Notes: generated by a model from the letters alone, not told the origin. Counted from the first letter of the stretch, positions 13,694 to 28,300 are shown. The stretch is DNA of 64,000 bases from Mycoplasmopsis canis PG 14 (GCF_001553195.1 NZ_CP014281.1:620001-684000); one strand, 5' to 3'. Numbers and translations are program-made.

Positions 13694-14752
13694 ATGGATA
13701 GAAGAAAATTAGATCAAATGTTTAATAACACTGGTGCTGAAGTACTAATTTCTGAAGCCCCACAAACAAGATTATGATATGCAGGTATACAAACAACTGA
13801 TGGTTTTATAGCTATTGAGAAAGACAAAGCTACATTATTTGTTGATGGTAGATATATTGAATACGCAAAAAACAATGCAAAAAATGTTGACATTGTCCTA
13901 ATACAAGGAAATAGTATGTCTGAATGATTTAAGAAAAGAAATTTTTCTAAAATTGCATTAGAAAAAGATTATTTAATAAAAGAAGTTCAAGACAGAATTA
14001 TCAAACTTGTAGAACCTAAAGAAATTTTTTGAATAAGCGCTCAAGAATTGCGTATTATTAAATCAAAAGAAGAGCTTAAAATAATGCAAAAGGTTGTTGA
14101 TATTTCTATGGCAGCCCTTGAAGAGTTTAAAAAGTGAGTTAAACCTGGTATTTCAGAAAAAGATGCAGCTGCTATGTTAAACTTTTTGTTAAAAAAACAC
14201 GGTGGGGACAAAGAAGGTTTTGATGAAATCATAGCTACAGCTTCTTCATCAGCTGAACCTCATCACCACCCAACTGATAAATTATTAGAAAATAATCAAT
14301 TGTTAAAAGTTGATTTTGGTGCAAGATATAAAGGTTACACAGCAGATATAACAAGAACATTCATTCTTGGCAATGAAGCAAAAGCTAATCCAGAAGCCAA
14401 AAAAATTCTTGAAATAGTTAAAGAAGCAGCTGCTGAAGGAAGAAAAGCAGTAAAACCTGGAATAAAAGCAAGTGAAATTGATAAAATTTGTCGTGATTAC
14501 ATAGCTGAAAAAGGGTATGCACAATACTTTACACACTCAACAGGTCATGGGCTTGGAATAGATGTTCATGAAATGCCTTCAGTTTCTTCAAGATCTGAAA
14601 TTATTCTTGAACCTGGAATGATCATTACTGTTGAACCTGGAATTTACATTGAAGGTCTTGGTGGTGCAAGAATTGAAGATGATGTTTTAGTAACTGAAAA
14701 TAGTTATTATGTATTTTCAAGACCAAATGAAACAAATGAAAAACCATTCTAA
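13694..14752 (+). CDS. pepP: Xaa-Pro aminopeptidase (M24B metallopeptidase)
   Basis: 352 residues, the usual length for the compact bacterial Xaa-Pro peptidase; AAAGGAG precedes the ATG. The N-terminal ~120 residues are the creatinase-like domain (DGRYIEYA). The C-terminal pita-bread domain shows the five metal ligands in order: Asp in KVDFGARYKG, Asp in TADITRTF, His in HGLGIDVHE, Glu in TVEPGIYIEG and Glu in GARIEDDV. The enzyme removes an N-terminal residue preceding proline in the cytosol, feeding the peptide-derived amino-acid pool. The next gene, a proline iminopeptidase, starts inside its 3' end, so the two are translationally coupled and together handle proline-containing peptides. 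Confidence 0.95.
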
Positions 14753-15695
14753 TTTTGAAAATTATATATCTCAAGAGTTTATAAAAGTTTCTAAATTACA
14801 TTCTGTTTACTATGAAATACATGGTAACCCAAATGGAGATCCTGTTTTTATCATACACGGAGGTCCAGGCGGAGGAAGTTCATATGTTCTTAAAAAACTC
14901 TTTAATTTAGATATATTTAAATTAATTTTTATAGATCAAAGAGGTTGCGGTAAAAGCCAACCTTTTTTACAATTAAAAGAAAATACAACACAAGATTTAG
15001 TTGAAGATATTGAAAAAATCAGAAAACATTTAAGCATAGACAAAATTACATTATTTGGCGGAAGTTGAGGCACCACTCTATCACTTGCATATAGCATTAA
15101 ATATCCTAAAAACGTTAAAAGAATACTGCTTAGAGCAGTATTTTTAGGAAGGCAAGAAGATATAGATTTTTTATATGAAGAAAATGGGGCAAGCAACTAT
15201 TATCCTGATGTTTTTGATGAATACAAAAACTTTGTAAAGAATTTACCTGGAAAAAATATTCTACACAAATACTACAATATCTTTAAAGGTGAAAGAAACA
15301 ATTTTCAAGAAGAAGCTGCTAAGATATTTTCTAATTGAGAAAGCTCTTTAGTCTCAATAAAAAAATTTAAACCTAAAAAAAGATTATCAAAAGAAGAAAT
15401 TAATTCTAACTTAGCTATTTCTTTATTTGAAACCCATTATTTTGTAAATAATTGTTTTTTTCAAAGCGATAATTATTTGTTAGAAAATGCAAAAGTTATT
15501 TCAAACATACCAACTTTTATTGTACATGGTCGACAAGATATTGACTGTAGACCTATCGGGGCTTACTTGTTACATAAGTCACTCATAAACTCAAAACTAT
15601 TTTTAGTTGATGGAGCAAGTCATACATCTCTTGAAAAAAATATGTGGAAAACATTAAAAAAAGTCATTAATGAATGAGAAAATAGTGACAAATAA
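14736..15695 (+). CDS. pip: Proline iminopeptidase (alpha/beta hydrolase, S33)
   Basis: 319 residues. Family signatures: HGGPGGGSS (oxyanion region), DQRGCGKS, and GGSWGTTLSLAY with the nucleophile Ser. The acid is probably the Asp in GRQDIDCRP and the His lies in DGASHTSLE. It removes N-terminal proline from peptides. The chosen ATG overlaps the last 17 bases of pepP; in-frame ATGs at 14727 and 14709 are possible but no clear ribosome-binding site separates them. Starting at MKNHSNF best matches the family N-terminus. Trp codons are TGA, so a standard-code reading breaks it into pieces. Confidence 0.95.
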
Positions 15696-15715
15696 ATTTT
15701 ATATTATTTAAATAA

Positions 15716-15752
15716 AGCAAAAACAAGCATACTTTCTATGCTTGTTTTTGCT
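15716..15752. terminator. Bidirectional hairpin terminator
   Basis: AGCAAAAACAAGCATA pairs perfectly with TATGCTTGTTTTTGCT around a five-base loop, between the convergent pip and msrB genes. Confidence 0.85.
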
Positions 15753-15773
15753 AATTAAAACTAAAATATTTAA

Positions 15774-16211
15774 CTATTCTTCATCAAATAATTTGATTAA
15801 ATCTTGATAACCTTCTTCAGCCATTTTTTCAAAAGGAATAAATCTTAGCGATCCAGAATTAATACAGTATCTTAAACCACCTTTATCTCTAGGACCATCA
15901 TTAAATACATGTCCTAGATGAGAATCAGCATTAGAACTTTTGACTTCTACTCTTTTCATATTATGAGAGTAATCCATGAATTCGCTTATTACTTTATCAT
16001 TAATAGGTCTACTAAAAGCTGGTCATCCACAACCAGAATTATATTTATCAGTTGATTTAAAAAGAGGTGTGCCATCAACAATATCAACATAAATACCTTT
16101 TTCAAAGTGATTATCAAATTCATTTGTAAATGGTCTTTCTGTAAACCCTTCTTGAGTTATTTTGTATTGTAATTCTGTTAATTCTTTTAATCTTTTATTT
16201 TTATCAAACAT
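15774..16211 (-). CDS. msrB: Peptide-methionine (R)-S-oxide reductase
   Basis: 145 residues, full length for a stand-alone Msr[23 protein letters not shown] and [13 protein letters not shown] are the family blocks; the Cys in RYCINSGS is the catalytic sulfenic-acid residue. The two CxxC pairs that bind structural zinc in many MsrBs are absent, as in other zinc-free members. It repairs oxidised methionine in proteins, useful to a pathogen facing host oxidants. The AAAGGAGG ribosome-binding site is close to ideal. Monocistronic. Confidence 0.95.
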
Positions 16212-16363
16212 AACAATACCTCCTTTTTTTAAATTATAAAGTAAAAATAATAAAAATCATTTTTTTAATTAAATTTACTTTAAAAAATAATGTTTTTTTA
16301 TAAATTTTAAAAAAATGTAATTGATTAGTTATCTCATAAAGACTTTTAAAATCGCCTAATAAA

Positions 16364-16400
16364 TGGTATAATTAGGCGAAAAAATTTGGAGGTAGGAGAA
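16364..16400 (+). promoter_or_regulatory. Promoter -10 and ribosome-binding site of fic
   Basis: TATAAT at 16364-16369 is followed by TTTGGAGGTAGGAG just before the ATG at 16401. The leader would be short, about 25 bases. No convincing -35 is visible. Confidence 0.5.
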
Positions 16401-17447
16401 ATGAGAATTTTTAATTATGAAAAACTTAAAAAAATTAAGTGAGACACAGAAATCATAAATCTTTTAACTAAAATACATGAACATAAAGGAAAACAAAATC
16501 TTTTTTCAAAACAAAAAACTGTTATATTAAAAAGATTAATAGAAATAGCAAAAATACAAAGCATAGAGGATTCTAATAAAATAGAAGGTATTGTAACTAC
16601 TTCAGCAAGGATAAAAGATTTAATATCTCAGAAAACAACTCCGAAAAATAGGGATGAAAAAGAAATTCTTGGGTATAAAGATGTATTAGATATCATTAAT
16701 GAAAGTTTTGAATATATTCCAATTAATAGTAATCACATATTACAATTACATAAATACTTATACAAGTATAGCGAAAAAGCTATAGGAGGAAAGTATAAAA
16801 ATACACAAAACTCTATAATTGAAAAGCATGAAAATGGTATAAATATCGAAATTTTTAAACCATCAGACCCTTATGAAACACCTAATGCAATCGAAAGTAT
16901 TTGCGAAGAATTAAATAAAGTGCTTGATAGATCAGAAATCGATCCTTTAATATTAATACCAGTTTTTATCCATGATTTTCTTTCAATTCATCCATTTAAT
17001 GATGGTAATGGAAGAATGAGTAGATTACTAACTACTTTACTACTGTACAAACAAGGATATATGGTTGGTAAATACATAAGTTTAGAAAGCCAAATAGAAA
17101 AAAGTAAAGAAAAATACTACCTTTCGTTAAGACAAAGTAGTTCTGGATGACATGATAATAACGAAGATGTATTACCATTTGTTAAATATACTCTTAGAGT
17201 AATATTGGCCGCATATATTAGTTTTGAAGAAAGAATGAAATATGTAGATGAAAAAGCGCCTAAAAAGGAGCTTGTAAAAAACATTATTAATAGCAAAATA
17301 GGTAAATTTACTAAAACCGAGATAATGAATTTACTCCCAAACGTAGGAAAAGCAACAATAGAAAATACACTTAAGAAACTATTAGAACAAAATTACATTG
17401 AACGGTTTGGAAAAGGCCGTGCTACATTTTATGTTAAGAAAAATTAA
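16401..17447 (+). CDS. Fic domain protein (class II, N-terminal inhibitory motif) with C-terminal winged helix
   Basis: 348 residues. The Fic active-site loop HPFNDGNGRMSR begins at His197 and is complete (HPFx-D-GNGRxxR). Upstream, S58-N-K-I-E62-G63 fits the (S/T)xxxE(G/N) inhibitory motif, placing it among class II Fic proteins, where an in-cis helix blocks ATP until released. The last ~70 residues look like a winged helix-turn-helix (TKTEIMNLLPNVGKATIENTLKKLLEQ), the usual layout of Fic/DUF4172-type proteins. Such enzymes transfer AMP or related groups to a hydroxyl on a target protein; the target here is unknown. No antitoxin-like small gene adjoins it, in line with self-inhibition. Monocistronic. 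Confidence 0.93.
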
Positions 17448-17586
17448 TTTAGTATATTTTTAATTTAAAAAAATTTACTCAGGTAATTTCTAAAAAAATA
17501 ATTAATAAAATTACCTAGAAAGGTTAATAAATTCTTAAGCTTAATATATAAAATGTTTTTTAAAAAGAAAAGAATATAATTATTAT
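17448..17586 (+). promoter_or_regulatory. Spacer with inverted repeat and promoter-like -10 before the DUF31 gene
   Basis: AGGTAATTT and AAATTACCT form a hairpin with an 18-base loop but no T run. An AT-rich TATAAT-like element sits directly before the ATG at 17587, suggesting a very short leader. Confidence 0.35.
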
Positions 17587-19593
17587 ATGAAAAGATTAAA
17601 AAGATTTTTATTACTAACCTCTATTTCTTCTTTATATTCATTAGGAATAGCTTGCAATACACAAAATAGTCATAATGAAGAAAAAAATAATAACCAAAGA
17701 TTTAATGTTACAAATATTGAAAAAGAAATTAGTGAAACAAACGCAAAAATAATTGTACATTTAGAAGATAGTGTTAACGTGCTGAGCGCTTTTTTATCAG
17801 TTGAAGGGGTTAATAATAAAATTAAATCAAATAAAATTATAGGAAAAGAAATTCATTTCTTTATAGATAATTTAAATCCTGAAACTGAATATTTAATTAA
17901 AGAAATTGAACTAAATTCAGAAAAAATTAATTTATCAGATAAATTTATTACTAACAAAAAGAAACTACCTAATTTTAATTCTGAGGATAAACCTAATGAA
18001 GGTTCAAATTCAAAACCAAAACCAATTACCGAGCCTGTACCATCTGAACCAATTGTAGTAGGGCCAGGCGAAAATCCTTTTCCAGATGATGATTTTGCTT
18101 ATGAACCTCCTAAATTTGACAGGGAAAACGATAATTCATACCCTAGCTATGCAGACAAATTTAAAAAAGTTGATGAACAAGTTCTTTATCAAGAATTATA
18201 TGATAGAACTTTTTCAGTAAAAGTTGGTGTTCATATGACTCCAAACGAAAGTAATAAACATTTTATATCTAATGACACTGGAACGACTTGAATATTAGAC
18301 TACCACAGGTATAATGAGAATAAATACAAATTATTCTTCGCTTCAAATCTTCATGTTTTGAATAAATTTTCAAATTCTTTATCACCAGAGTTAAATGAAA
18401 AATTAAATTACCAAGATTCTAGGGGATATAAAGTAGATTCAATAACTATAGGTAAAACAAAAAATAGATTTACTTCCTTCCCTACAGTTCCAAATAATCA
18501 CCCTTATTCTATGCAAGAAAAATATGAATCAATATTCTATACTTCTGGAAGAGAATTTACCGAAATTAGTAGTACTGATACTTCTGCTCAAAGAACAAAA
18601 CTAAGTCAAGGATTTATAAGTAAACCTAAACTTGTTTTTGCTGCTTATGATTTTATTGATAAAAGTTATTTACAAGATACTCAAGATGATCTTAAATCTA
18701 AAATAAAAGACAGAATTAAATATTTAGAAGGAAATGATCCAGAAAGTGAAGAACTAAACATTTTAAAATTATACAAAAACGATTTTATATCACCTTATAA
18801 TGATTTTGGTGTTTTTGAAATCGATGTTGATTTAACGAAAATGGATGAAACTTTAAGAAATTGAATAGAAAATGCCATTACAGCACTTGACAGTTACTTA
18901 CTAAGATTGAAACAAACAAATAGTTTACCAAATCAAGATAAAAATATTTCAACATTTATGCAAACAACAGATTATTTAACCGCTTCTAGATTGCCTGAAA
19001 ACCAAAATAACCTAACTAATGCTAAAGATGTTTATATTTTAGGATATCCAGGCGGAAATCATGGAAAAACATATTTAGTAAAAAATAATCCAAAAGAAAG
19101 AAATTCTGAACTTAGCAACGATTATAGAACCGGATTTCAAAGTAATGCAAAGTCTTTTGCATATCCAACAAATGGTTACGAATCTAATTTTGCAACAAAT
19201 AATTCACAACCCTATACAAAGGTTTTTGGCAAGGTCTTATCTGATTATTATGGATATAACATGGAGGCCAAGTTTTCTTCACTAACTTATGGTTCTTCTG
19301 GATCTCTTGTTTATAATGAGTTTGGACAAATGATAGGGATTTATAACTCAGTTAGCGCAGATGTGAGAGATGATGATTTAATGAGAGTTGCTAGATTTGG
19401 AAGCTTCTTGTTATCTAAGGATTATGTCTTAGGAAACAAAGTAATGAAAGCATTTAATTTGATTGATGGTACAAATAAAAATTTATACCCAGCACAAACC
19501 CATTCTTATAGAGATAACTTAAAAATTATTTATCCGGATGGATTCGAAGGAAATAATTTTAAAACAGCTCTATTCCCTGAGGGCTTTAAATAA
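17587..19593 (+). CDS. DUF31/MIP-type serine protease lipoprotein with N-terminal Fn3-like domain
   Basis: 668 residues. Residues 1-23 are a lipoprotein signal ending in SLGIAC, with Cys23 lipidated, so the protein faces outside. Residues ~35-125 form one Fn3-like unit with the NLNPETEY motif, related to the repeats of the protein at 6399. A Pro-rich linker (~140-185) follows. The C-terminal ~450 residues match the mycoplasma DUF31 peptidase family: ASNLHVL with candidate catalytic His256, and YGSSGSLVYNEFGQ with candidate nucleophile Ser571 in a G-x-S-G-S motif. The known member MIP cleaves IgG heavy chain after capture by its partner MIB. No MIB-like gene is visible in this window, so Ig cleavage is inferred from family only. 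Confidence 0.85.
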
Positions 19594-19621
19594 AAAAATA
19601 AACAAAAATCATAAAAATGTA

Positions 19622-19738
19622 TATAATAAAGTTGTGATTAGAACATACCGTTCTCCTGAGCCGGGCACATTAAAATAATTGGTCATATTTATTAACCAAC
19701 TACCGGGTATGCGGTTTATCGGTTGGTTTTTTTATTGC
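19622..19738 (+). ncRNA. Candidate small RNA with own promoter and terminator (about 100 nt)
   Basis: A TATAAT box at 19622-19627 is followed about seven bases later by a GC-richer segment, about 19634-19738, ending in a hairpin AACCAAC / GTTGGTT with a T run. An inner ACCG-GGTATG-CGGT helix sits in the terminator. Alternative pairings are possible: CATACC with GGTATG, and TTGGT with ACCAA, each competing with the terminator. No ORF with a start is present, and the next gene downstream is on the other strand, so it is not a leader. It lacks the AGGTCCGGAAGGAAGCAG core of SRP RNA. Identity unknown. Confidence 0.5.
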
Positions 19739-20022
19739 TTTTTGCAATGTTTTATGACTGATTTACGAAATTAGTTAAAATATTATTTTTAAAAAATATC
19801 AATACATTTAACATATTCATCAAATATAGATTTATTCTTTTTATTTATTAAAATCGAAATTGATTTATATGTTTCTAATGAATACCTTGTCCTCTAATAA
19901 GAGAATAACAAAATCCCCAACCGAACACACGTTTTTACGTGTTCAGGTGGGGATTTTTTAATTAAGTTGTTGTATTTAATTTTGCAATTAAACGATGATT
20001 TTTCCGGCTTAATCTCCGTATT
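19739..20022. terminator. Intergenic spacer holding a strong hairpin terminator (19908-19957) for the glucan operon
   Basis: AAATCCCC...GAACACACG pairs with ACGTGTTC...GGGGATTTTTT around a T5 loop. It is downstream of pgmB on the minus strand, although the T run favours the plus strand. The rest of the spacer shows no gene. Confidence 0.7.
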
Positions 20023-20688
20023 TTAATTAAATTTTTTCATAATTTCAGAAAAGTTTAATTCTGCTGTGCTTGTTAATACAAGATCTGCATTACTGAAATC
20101 TTCAGAAGAATTGTGTGTTATAGCAATAGCGGGCATATTAGCGTCTTTAATACCTTTAACACCTGCAGGAGCGTCTTCAAAACCAACACATTCTGTTGTT
20201 TTTAAACCAATTCCTTCTGCAGCTTGAATAAATATATCTGGAGCAGGTTTCCCTTTTTTAACATCCCCAGGATAAACTATAAAATCAAATAATTCAATAA
20301 TCCCTAATTTCTTAAGAATTGTTGGACCGTTATAGCTACTTGAAGCAATAGAAAGTTTTATACCGTTTCTTTTAGCTTCATTAAGTAATTCTAAAACACC
20401 TGGCAAAATTGAAGATTCATTAATTTCTGTTTCTAAAAGTTTTTTATAAACTTCATTTTTCTCATCAGCAATTTTAATTAATTCTTCTTCTGATAGTCTT
20501 AAATCAGGTTTTTTTAATTTTATTATTTCTTTAAGAGTTTCTAGTCTTGGAATTCCTCTTAATTTTTCATTATCCTCTTCAATATAATTTATACCTAATT
20601 CTTTAACTTTTTCTTGCCATGATTTAAAGTGTAATACAGCAGTATCTGTAATTACACCATCAAGATCGAATACAAAACCCTTAACCAT
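20023..20688 (-). CDS. pgmB: Beta-phosphoglucomutase
   Basis: 221 residues, normal for the family. The HAD motif FVFDLDGVITDTA at the N-terminus carries the phosphorylated Asp8 and acid/base Asp10; motif II is SIASSS, the Lys lies in KKGKPAPD and the metal-binding acid in GFEDAPAGV. It interconverts beta-glucose 1-phosphate and glucose 6-phosphate. Its ATG overlaps the end of the GH65 gene by 8 bases. Because GH65 phosphorylases release beta-glucose 1-phosphate, this coupling is functionally expected. It is the last gene of the operon 26758 to 20023. Confidence 0.96.
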   Translation of the reverse strand: MVKGFVFDLDGVITDTAVLHFKSWQEKVKELGINYIEEDNEKLRGIPRLETLKEIIKLKKPDLRLSEEELIKIADEKNEVYKKLLETEINESSILPGVLELLNEAKRNGIKLSIASSSYNGPTILKKLGIIELFDFIVYPGDVKKGKPAPDIFIQAAEGIGLKTTECVGFEDAPAGVKGIKDANMPAIAITHNSSEDFSNADLVLTSTAELNFSEIMKKFN

Positions 20689-23056
20689 TAATTACCTCGA
20701 ATTCGTGAACTTGATTATCTTTGAATTCTACTTTTCTGCCGTGAATTCATAATGATCCTTTGAATTCTTCTGAAAGCATTTGAATACTAAATTTATTTTT
20801 ATTAATTACTGCTTCAAAGTTAGCATTTTGGTATTTAAATCTATATGTTAATTTATTTCATCCTTTAGGTAAAATAGGGTCTACATGTAATTTATTATTG
20901 TGTCAATCTAATCCACCAAAACCAAATACAATCATTTGGTAAATAGCGGCTAATGAACCAGCATGGATTCCTGCATCTGAGGTATGCATTGCTGGACCTA
21001 AGTCAATGTTAATTCCGTATTTGAAAATATCATATGCCTTATCAATCATTTTTAATCTAGCAGCTTCAATTGCGTATGTAGCTGGAGATAAAGAAGAATC
21101 ATGAGTTGTTAATGGTTCATAGTAATTAAAGTTTGCTAATCTAACTTCTTTTGAATATAGGTGTGGAAGAATATTTAATAATAATACTACGTCAGCTTGT
21201 TTAACTAATTGTGAACCAAGTCTAATGTGTCCTTCTTTTGTGTTGAATAGTTTTTTACCAGCATCACCAAGCATTTGGAATGGTAAAACATCAACTTTTG
21301 GTAATGCTAAGAATTGATCATTTTCAGCAATAACAAGGTCTTTATTTGGTTCTTGTTGCTTAAGGTTTTTTGAAACTAATTTAAGTTTTGAATAGTTAAT
21401 TTTGTAAGGTATTTTGTTTTCTATGTTGCTTCAAATAAGAGGTTTTTTCTCTTTTAAATAATCAATATATTTAATAGCTAAATCAATATTATGTTTAGCA
21501 AACATGTTAATATATGCGTTGTTGTCAATGTTCCCTTTATATTCGTTTGGTCCCATAACATCTTTAATTTCATATGAACCATCTGCTTGCAGCTCTGCTC
21601 TATTTGAATAATAAATAGCAGTATCAATAATCATTTCATAACCCATTCTTTCCATAAATTTGTAATCTCTTGTAATTTGGAAATATTGGTTTACTGCATA
21701 AGCGACGTCAGCTGATACGTGAATTTCTTGACGTCTTGAAGCAATAGGAACTTGTTGCCCAGTTACAACATCTGCTTGCCCTCAGTATGCACACACTTCA
21801 CCTTCTGTTGGTCAAGCCATTTCTCATGGGAATTGTGCACCTTGTAAGTTACTTTCTTCATCTCTTTCTTTAACTTCTCTAGCCTTTGCTCTAGCGCCTT
21901 CAATACCTTTGTATCTGTATGTTAAAAGATTTCTAACAATTTTTGGTTCATTAAATAAGTAAATTGGGTTAATAAAGAATTCAGTATCTCAATATGTATG
22001 TCCTTGGTAACCTTCTCCTGAAAGACCCTTTGCACCAACGTTCATATTTGTTGAATGTCTTGGAACAAATCCATTTAAGTGGAAAATACCAAAATCAAGC
22101 GCTAAAGAATCGTATTTAGAAGCTTCATCACCTTCAATTTGTACATAAAATTGGTTTCACACACTTGAATGCATTTTTTCAACTGAAGCTTTTTTAAGAT
22201 CTTCATAATTAACAGTTAATAAATAGTCATGTTTTTGTTTTGCTATTTCTTTTATTTCTTCAGGTTTTAATAATCTTTTTTCGTCAACTGAAGTATGAAC
22301 AGACATTACTTTTTCTAAAGTTAAAACATCACCTGTTTTAAGTTGTTCTTTAACTTTAAATCCAATGTAACGACGCTTCATTTCAACAACATAATCATCA
22401 GTTCCGCCCTTAATCAATTTATCATTAACAAAAACTTTTGTTACCATGTTGTGCACTACAAAACGTTTTGAAATTGTTGTTGTTTGATCCATTTGCACTG
22501 ATTCAGTTGTAGGTCTAGATTTTTTACCTTCACCAAAGTGTTGTGTACCACTATTTGTAACTTGACCATTAATTCCTGGTCTTAATAAAACAGCAACACC
22601 ATTTGCGTTTTTAACTTCTAAAGCTTTAATTTGAATTCTTTGTCCATATACATTTGCATCATCTCTTGATACAAAACGCTCAAAAGTTAGCTCAAATCTT
22701 CCAGATTCTCTTTCAATTTCAACTGTTCTTTTTAAAACACCTTCTCTAATGAATAATGTTTTATTGTATTTATCTTTTTTAGATACTTCAAACTCTACAC
22801 CGTCAAAATAAATTGGTGTAGTCATTAAATCAGCTAAGTTAGCTAACTCGGAAACATCTTCTCTTGTGTCCTTGTTAAAGATACCATTAACAAAGAAATC
22901 TTCTTTGTTGTAAGAAGTTCTTTCTTCGTCGGCACTTCTAATTCCTAAATAACCGTTACCTAATGCAAAAATACTTTCTGTTTTTGCTGTAACGCTTTTA
23001 TCAAATTTAACTTGAGAAACAGTTTTTTTCTCAACATCATATTTTAAAAAGTCCAT
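20681..23056 (-). CDS. GH65 glycoside phosphorylase (maltose/kojibiose/trehalose phosphorylase type)
   Basis: 791 residues, typical for GH65. The N-terminal beta-sandwich (ESIFALGNGYLGIR) is followed by the (alpha/alpha)6 barrel, with VMGPNEYKG carrying the general acid Glu505, and by the phosphate-site region (HDSSLSPATYAI). It splits an alpha-linked glucose disaccharide with phosphate to give beta-glucose 1-phosphate and glucose. The exact linkage cannot be told from sequence; maltose is favoured because pullulanase and a GH13 glucosidase precede it and beta-PGM follows. Phosphorolysis saves one ATP per disaccharide. It starts 11 bases after the GH13 gene ends. Confidence 0.94.
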
Positions 23057-23067
23057 GATTCTCCTTT

Positions 23068-26758
<3,691 letters not shown>

Positions 26759-26767
26759 AATGCATAA

Positions 26768-26773
26768 ATTATA
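26768..26773 (-). promoter_or_regulatory. -10 box of the pullulanase operon
   Basis: A perfect TATAAT on the minus strand lies 9-10 bases before the pulA ATG, implying a leaderless or nearly leaderless transcript. No good -35 is visible at 17 bases. Confidence 0.6.
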
Positions 26774-26811
26774 AAATATTGACTTTTTATATTTACAAAA
26801 AATAACAATAA

Positions 26812-26825
26812 CTTGATAGGTCAAT
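26812..26825. promoter_or_regulatory. Operator A: CTTGATAGGTCAAT
   Basis: One of four TTGA-N4-TCAA palindromes in this window. It lies about 60 bases upstream of pulA, between pulA and the divergent aldehyde dehydrogenase gene. It is the predicted site of the GntR-family regulator at 31436. Confidence 0.65.
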
Positions 26826-26882
26826 ACCGTTGATTCAGTTTTTTTTATTTCTAGAATATAGATAATTATGTATTATTTAATT

Positions 26883-28241
26883 ATGTTAAATTCTAGAAAT
26901 TTTCAAGTATTTCAAAAACAAAAAAATGATTATCTACAAAATGGTGAAATTCCAATTAATAAAAGAATCGAAATTTTAAAGAAACTTAAAGAAATTTTAT
27001 TAGAAAATCAAGGCAAAATAGAAAAAGCTTTATGAGATGATTTAAGGAGAACTGAGAATCAATCATTTTATTCCGAGTTATCTCTAGTTTTTCTTTCATT
27101 AAAAAACACTTTAAAAAATATCAAAAAGTGAACAAAAAAACAAAAAATTAAAACACCTTGGTTTTTAAAACCATCTAAAAGCTTTGTTAATTATGAAGCA
27201 CATGGCGTTGTGGGAATTTATAGTCCTTGAAATTTTCCATTTATTCTTGCTTTAGATCCTTTGATTGCTTCAATTGCAGCAGGAAATAGAACTATGTTAA
27301 AATTATCTGAATTTTCTATTAATTCATCTAAATTAATATTCGAGTTGATAAATCAAAATTTTGATAAGAAATTAATTTACTGCTCTTCAAATGAGCAAAA
27401 TGAGTTTGAAGTCTTTAACAAATTAAAATTTGATTTCATATTTTTCACTGGATCAACTAATGTAGGTAAAATAATAGCAAAAAGAGCAGCAGAAGATTTG
27501 ATTCCGGTGGTTCTGGAATTAGGAGGAAAATCTCCTACTATTATTTTTGAGGATGCAAATCTAAAAAACGCAGCTAAAACTATTGCTTTTGGTAAATTTA
27601 TTAATTCTGGTCAAATTTGCGTTACTCATGACTTCTTAGTTGTGCATGAAAATATTGTTGACAAATTTAAGCAATATTTAATTAGTGAATTTAAGTATTT
27701 GAAAAATATTTCTGGAAATGGAAAAATAATTTCTAGTAAACATTTTCAAAGATTGATTGATTTACTTCCTGAAAATCTAAGCAAAACTATAAGTAAAAAC
27801 CTAGAAATTAATCAAATTGATCCGATCGTTTTTGAATCATCAATTGATGATAAAGTTATGAAAGAAGAAATATTTGGCCCTTTTTTACCTTTGATAAAAT
27901 TCAAAAACACGCAAGATTTAAAAGATATTTTATCTAAATATCCTAACCCTTTAGCTTTATATATATTCACTAAAAGTTCTAAAAATCTAGAAATTCAAAA
28001 ATCTTTTAAAGCAGGAACAGTTATTGTAAATGATACTATTTCTTTTTTATCAAATTATAATTTACCTTTTGGAGGCATTCAAAATTCAGGGTTAGGTAAA
28101 TACCATGGTTATGAAGGTTTTAAGGCATTTAGTAACGCAAAAAGCTTTTATAAAACACCACACTTTATGAAACCAAATCCTTTGGTATATTCAAAAGAAA
28201 CAAAAGTAAAAAAGAAAATTCTGGAGTGAATTTTCAAGTAA
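26883..28241 (+). CDS. NAD(P)-dependent aldehyde dehydrogenase
   Basis: 452 residues, the size of class 3 type aldehyde dehydrogenases. Blocks: YSPWNFPFILALDP and AAGNRTMLKLSE (cofactor and Rossmann contacts), FFTGSTNVGKIIA, LELGGKSPTII with the general-base Glu, and NSGQICVTHD with the nucleophile Cys; EEIFGPFLPLI and LPFGGIQNSGLGKYHG close it. It oxidises an aldehyde to the acid; the substrate is unknown. It is divergent from the pullulanase operon and shares the spacer with operator A. The ATG lacks a clear Shine-Dalgarno. A terminator follows. Confidence 0.93.
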
Positions 28242-28266
28242 TAAAAAACACAATATAATAAAGCAA

Positions 28267-28300
28267 GAAAAATCATCCGGACAATTCCGGATGATTTTTC
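28267..28300 (+). terminator. Terminator of the aldehyde dehydrogenase gene
   Basis: GAAAAATCATCCGG pairs perfectly with CCGGATGATTTTTC. The arm sequence is shared with 6361-6392 and with the orphan half at 5528-5541. Confidence 0.9.

Noticed and set aside
19622-19738. Identification of the candidate RNA as SRP RNA, 6S RNA or a T-box leader
   Set aside because: No SRP core sequence, no T-box GGGTGGTACCGCG-type motif, and no downstream gene on the same strand; identity left open.
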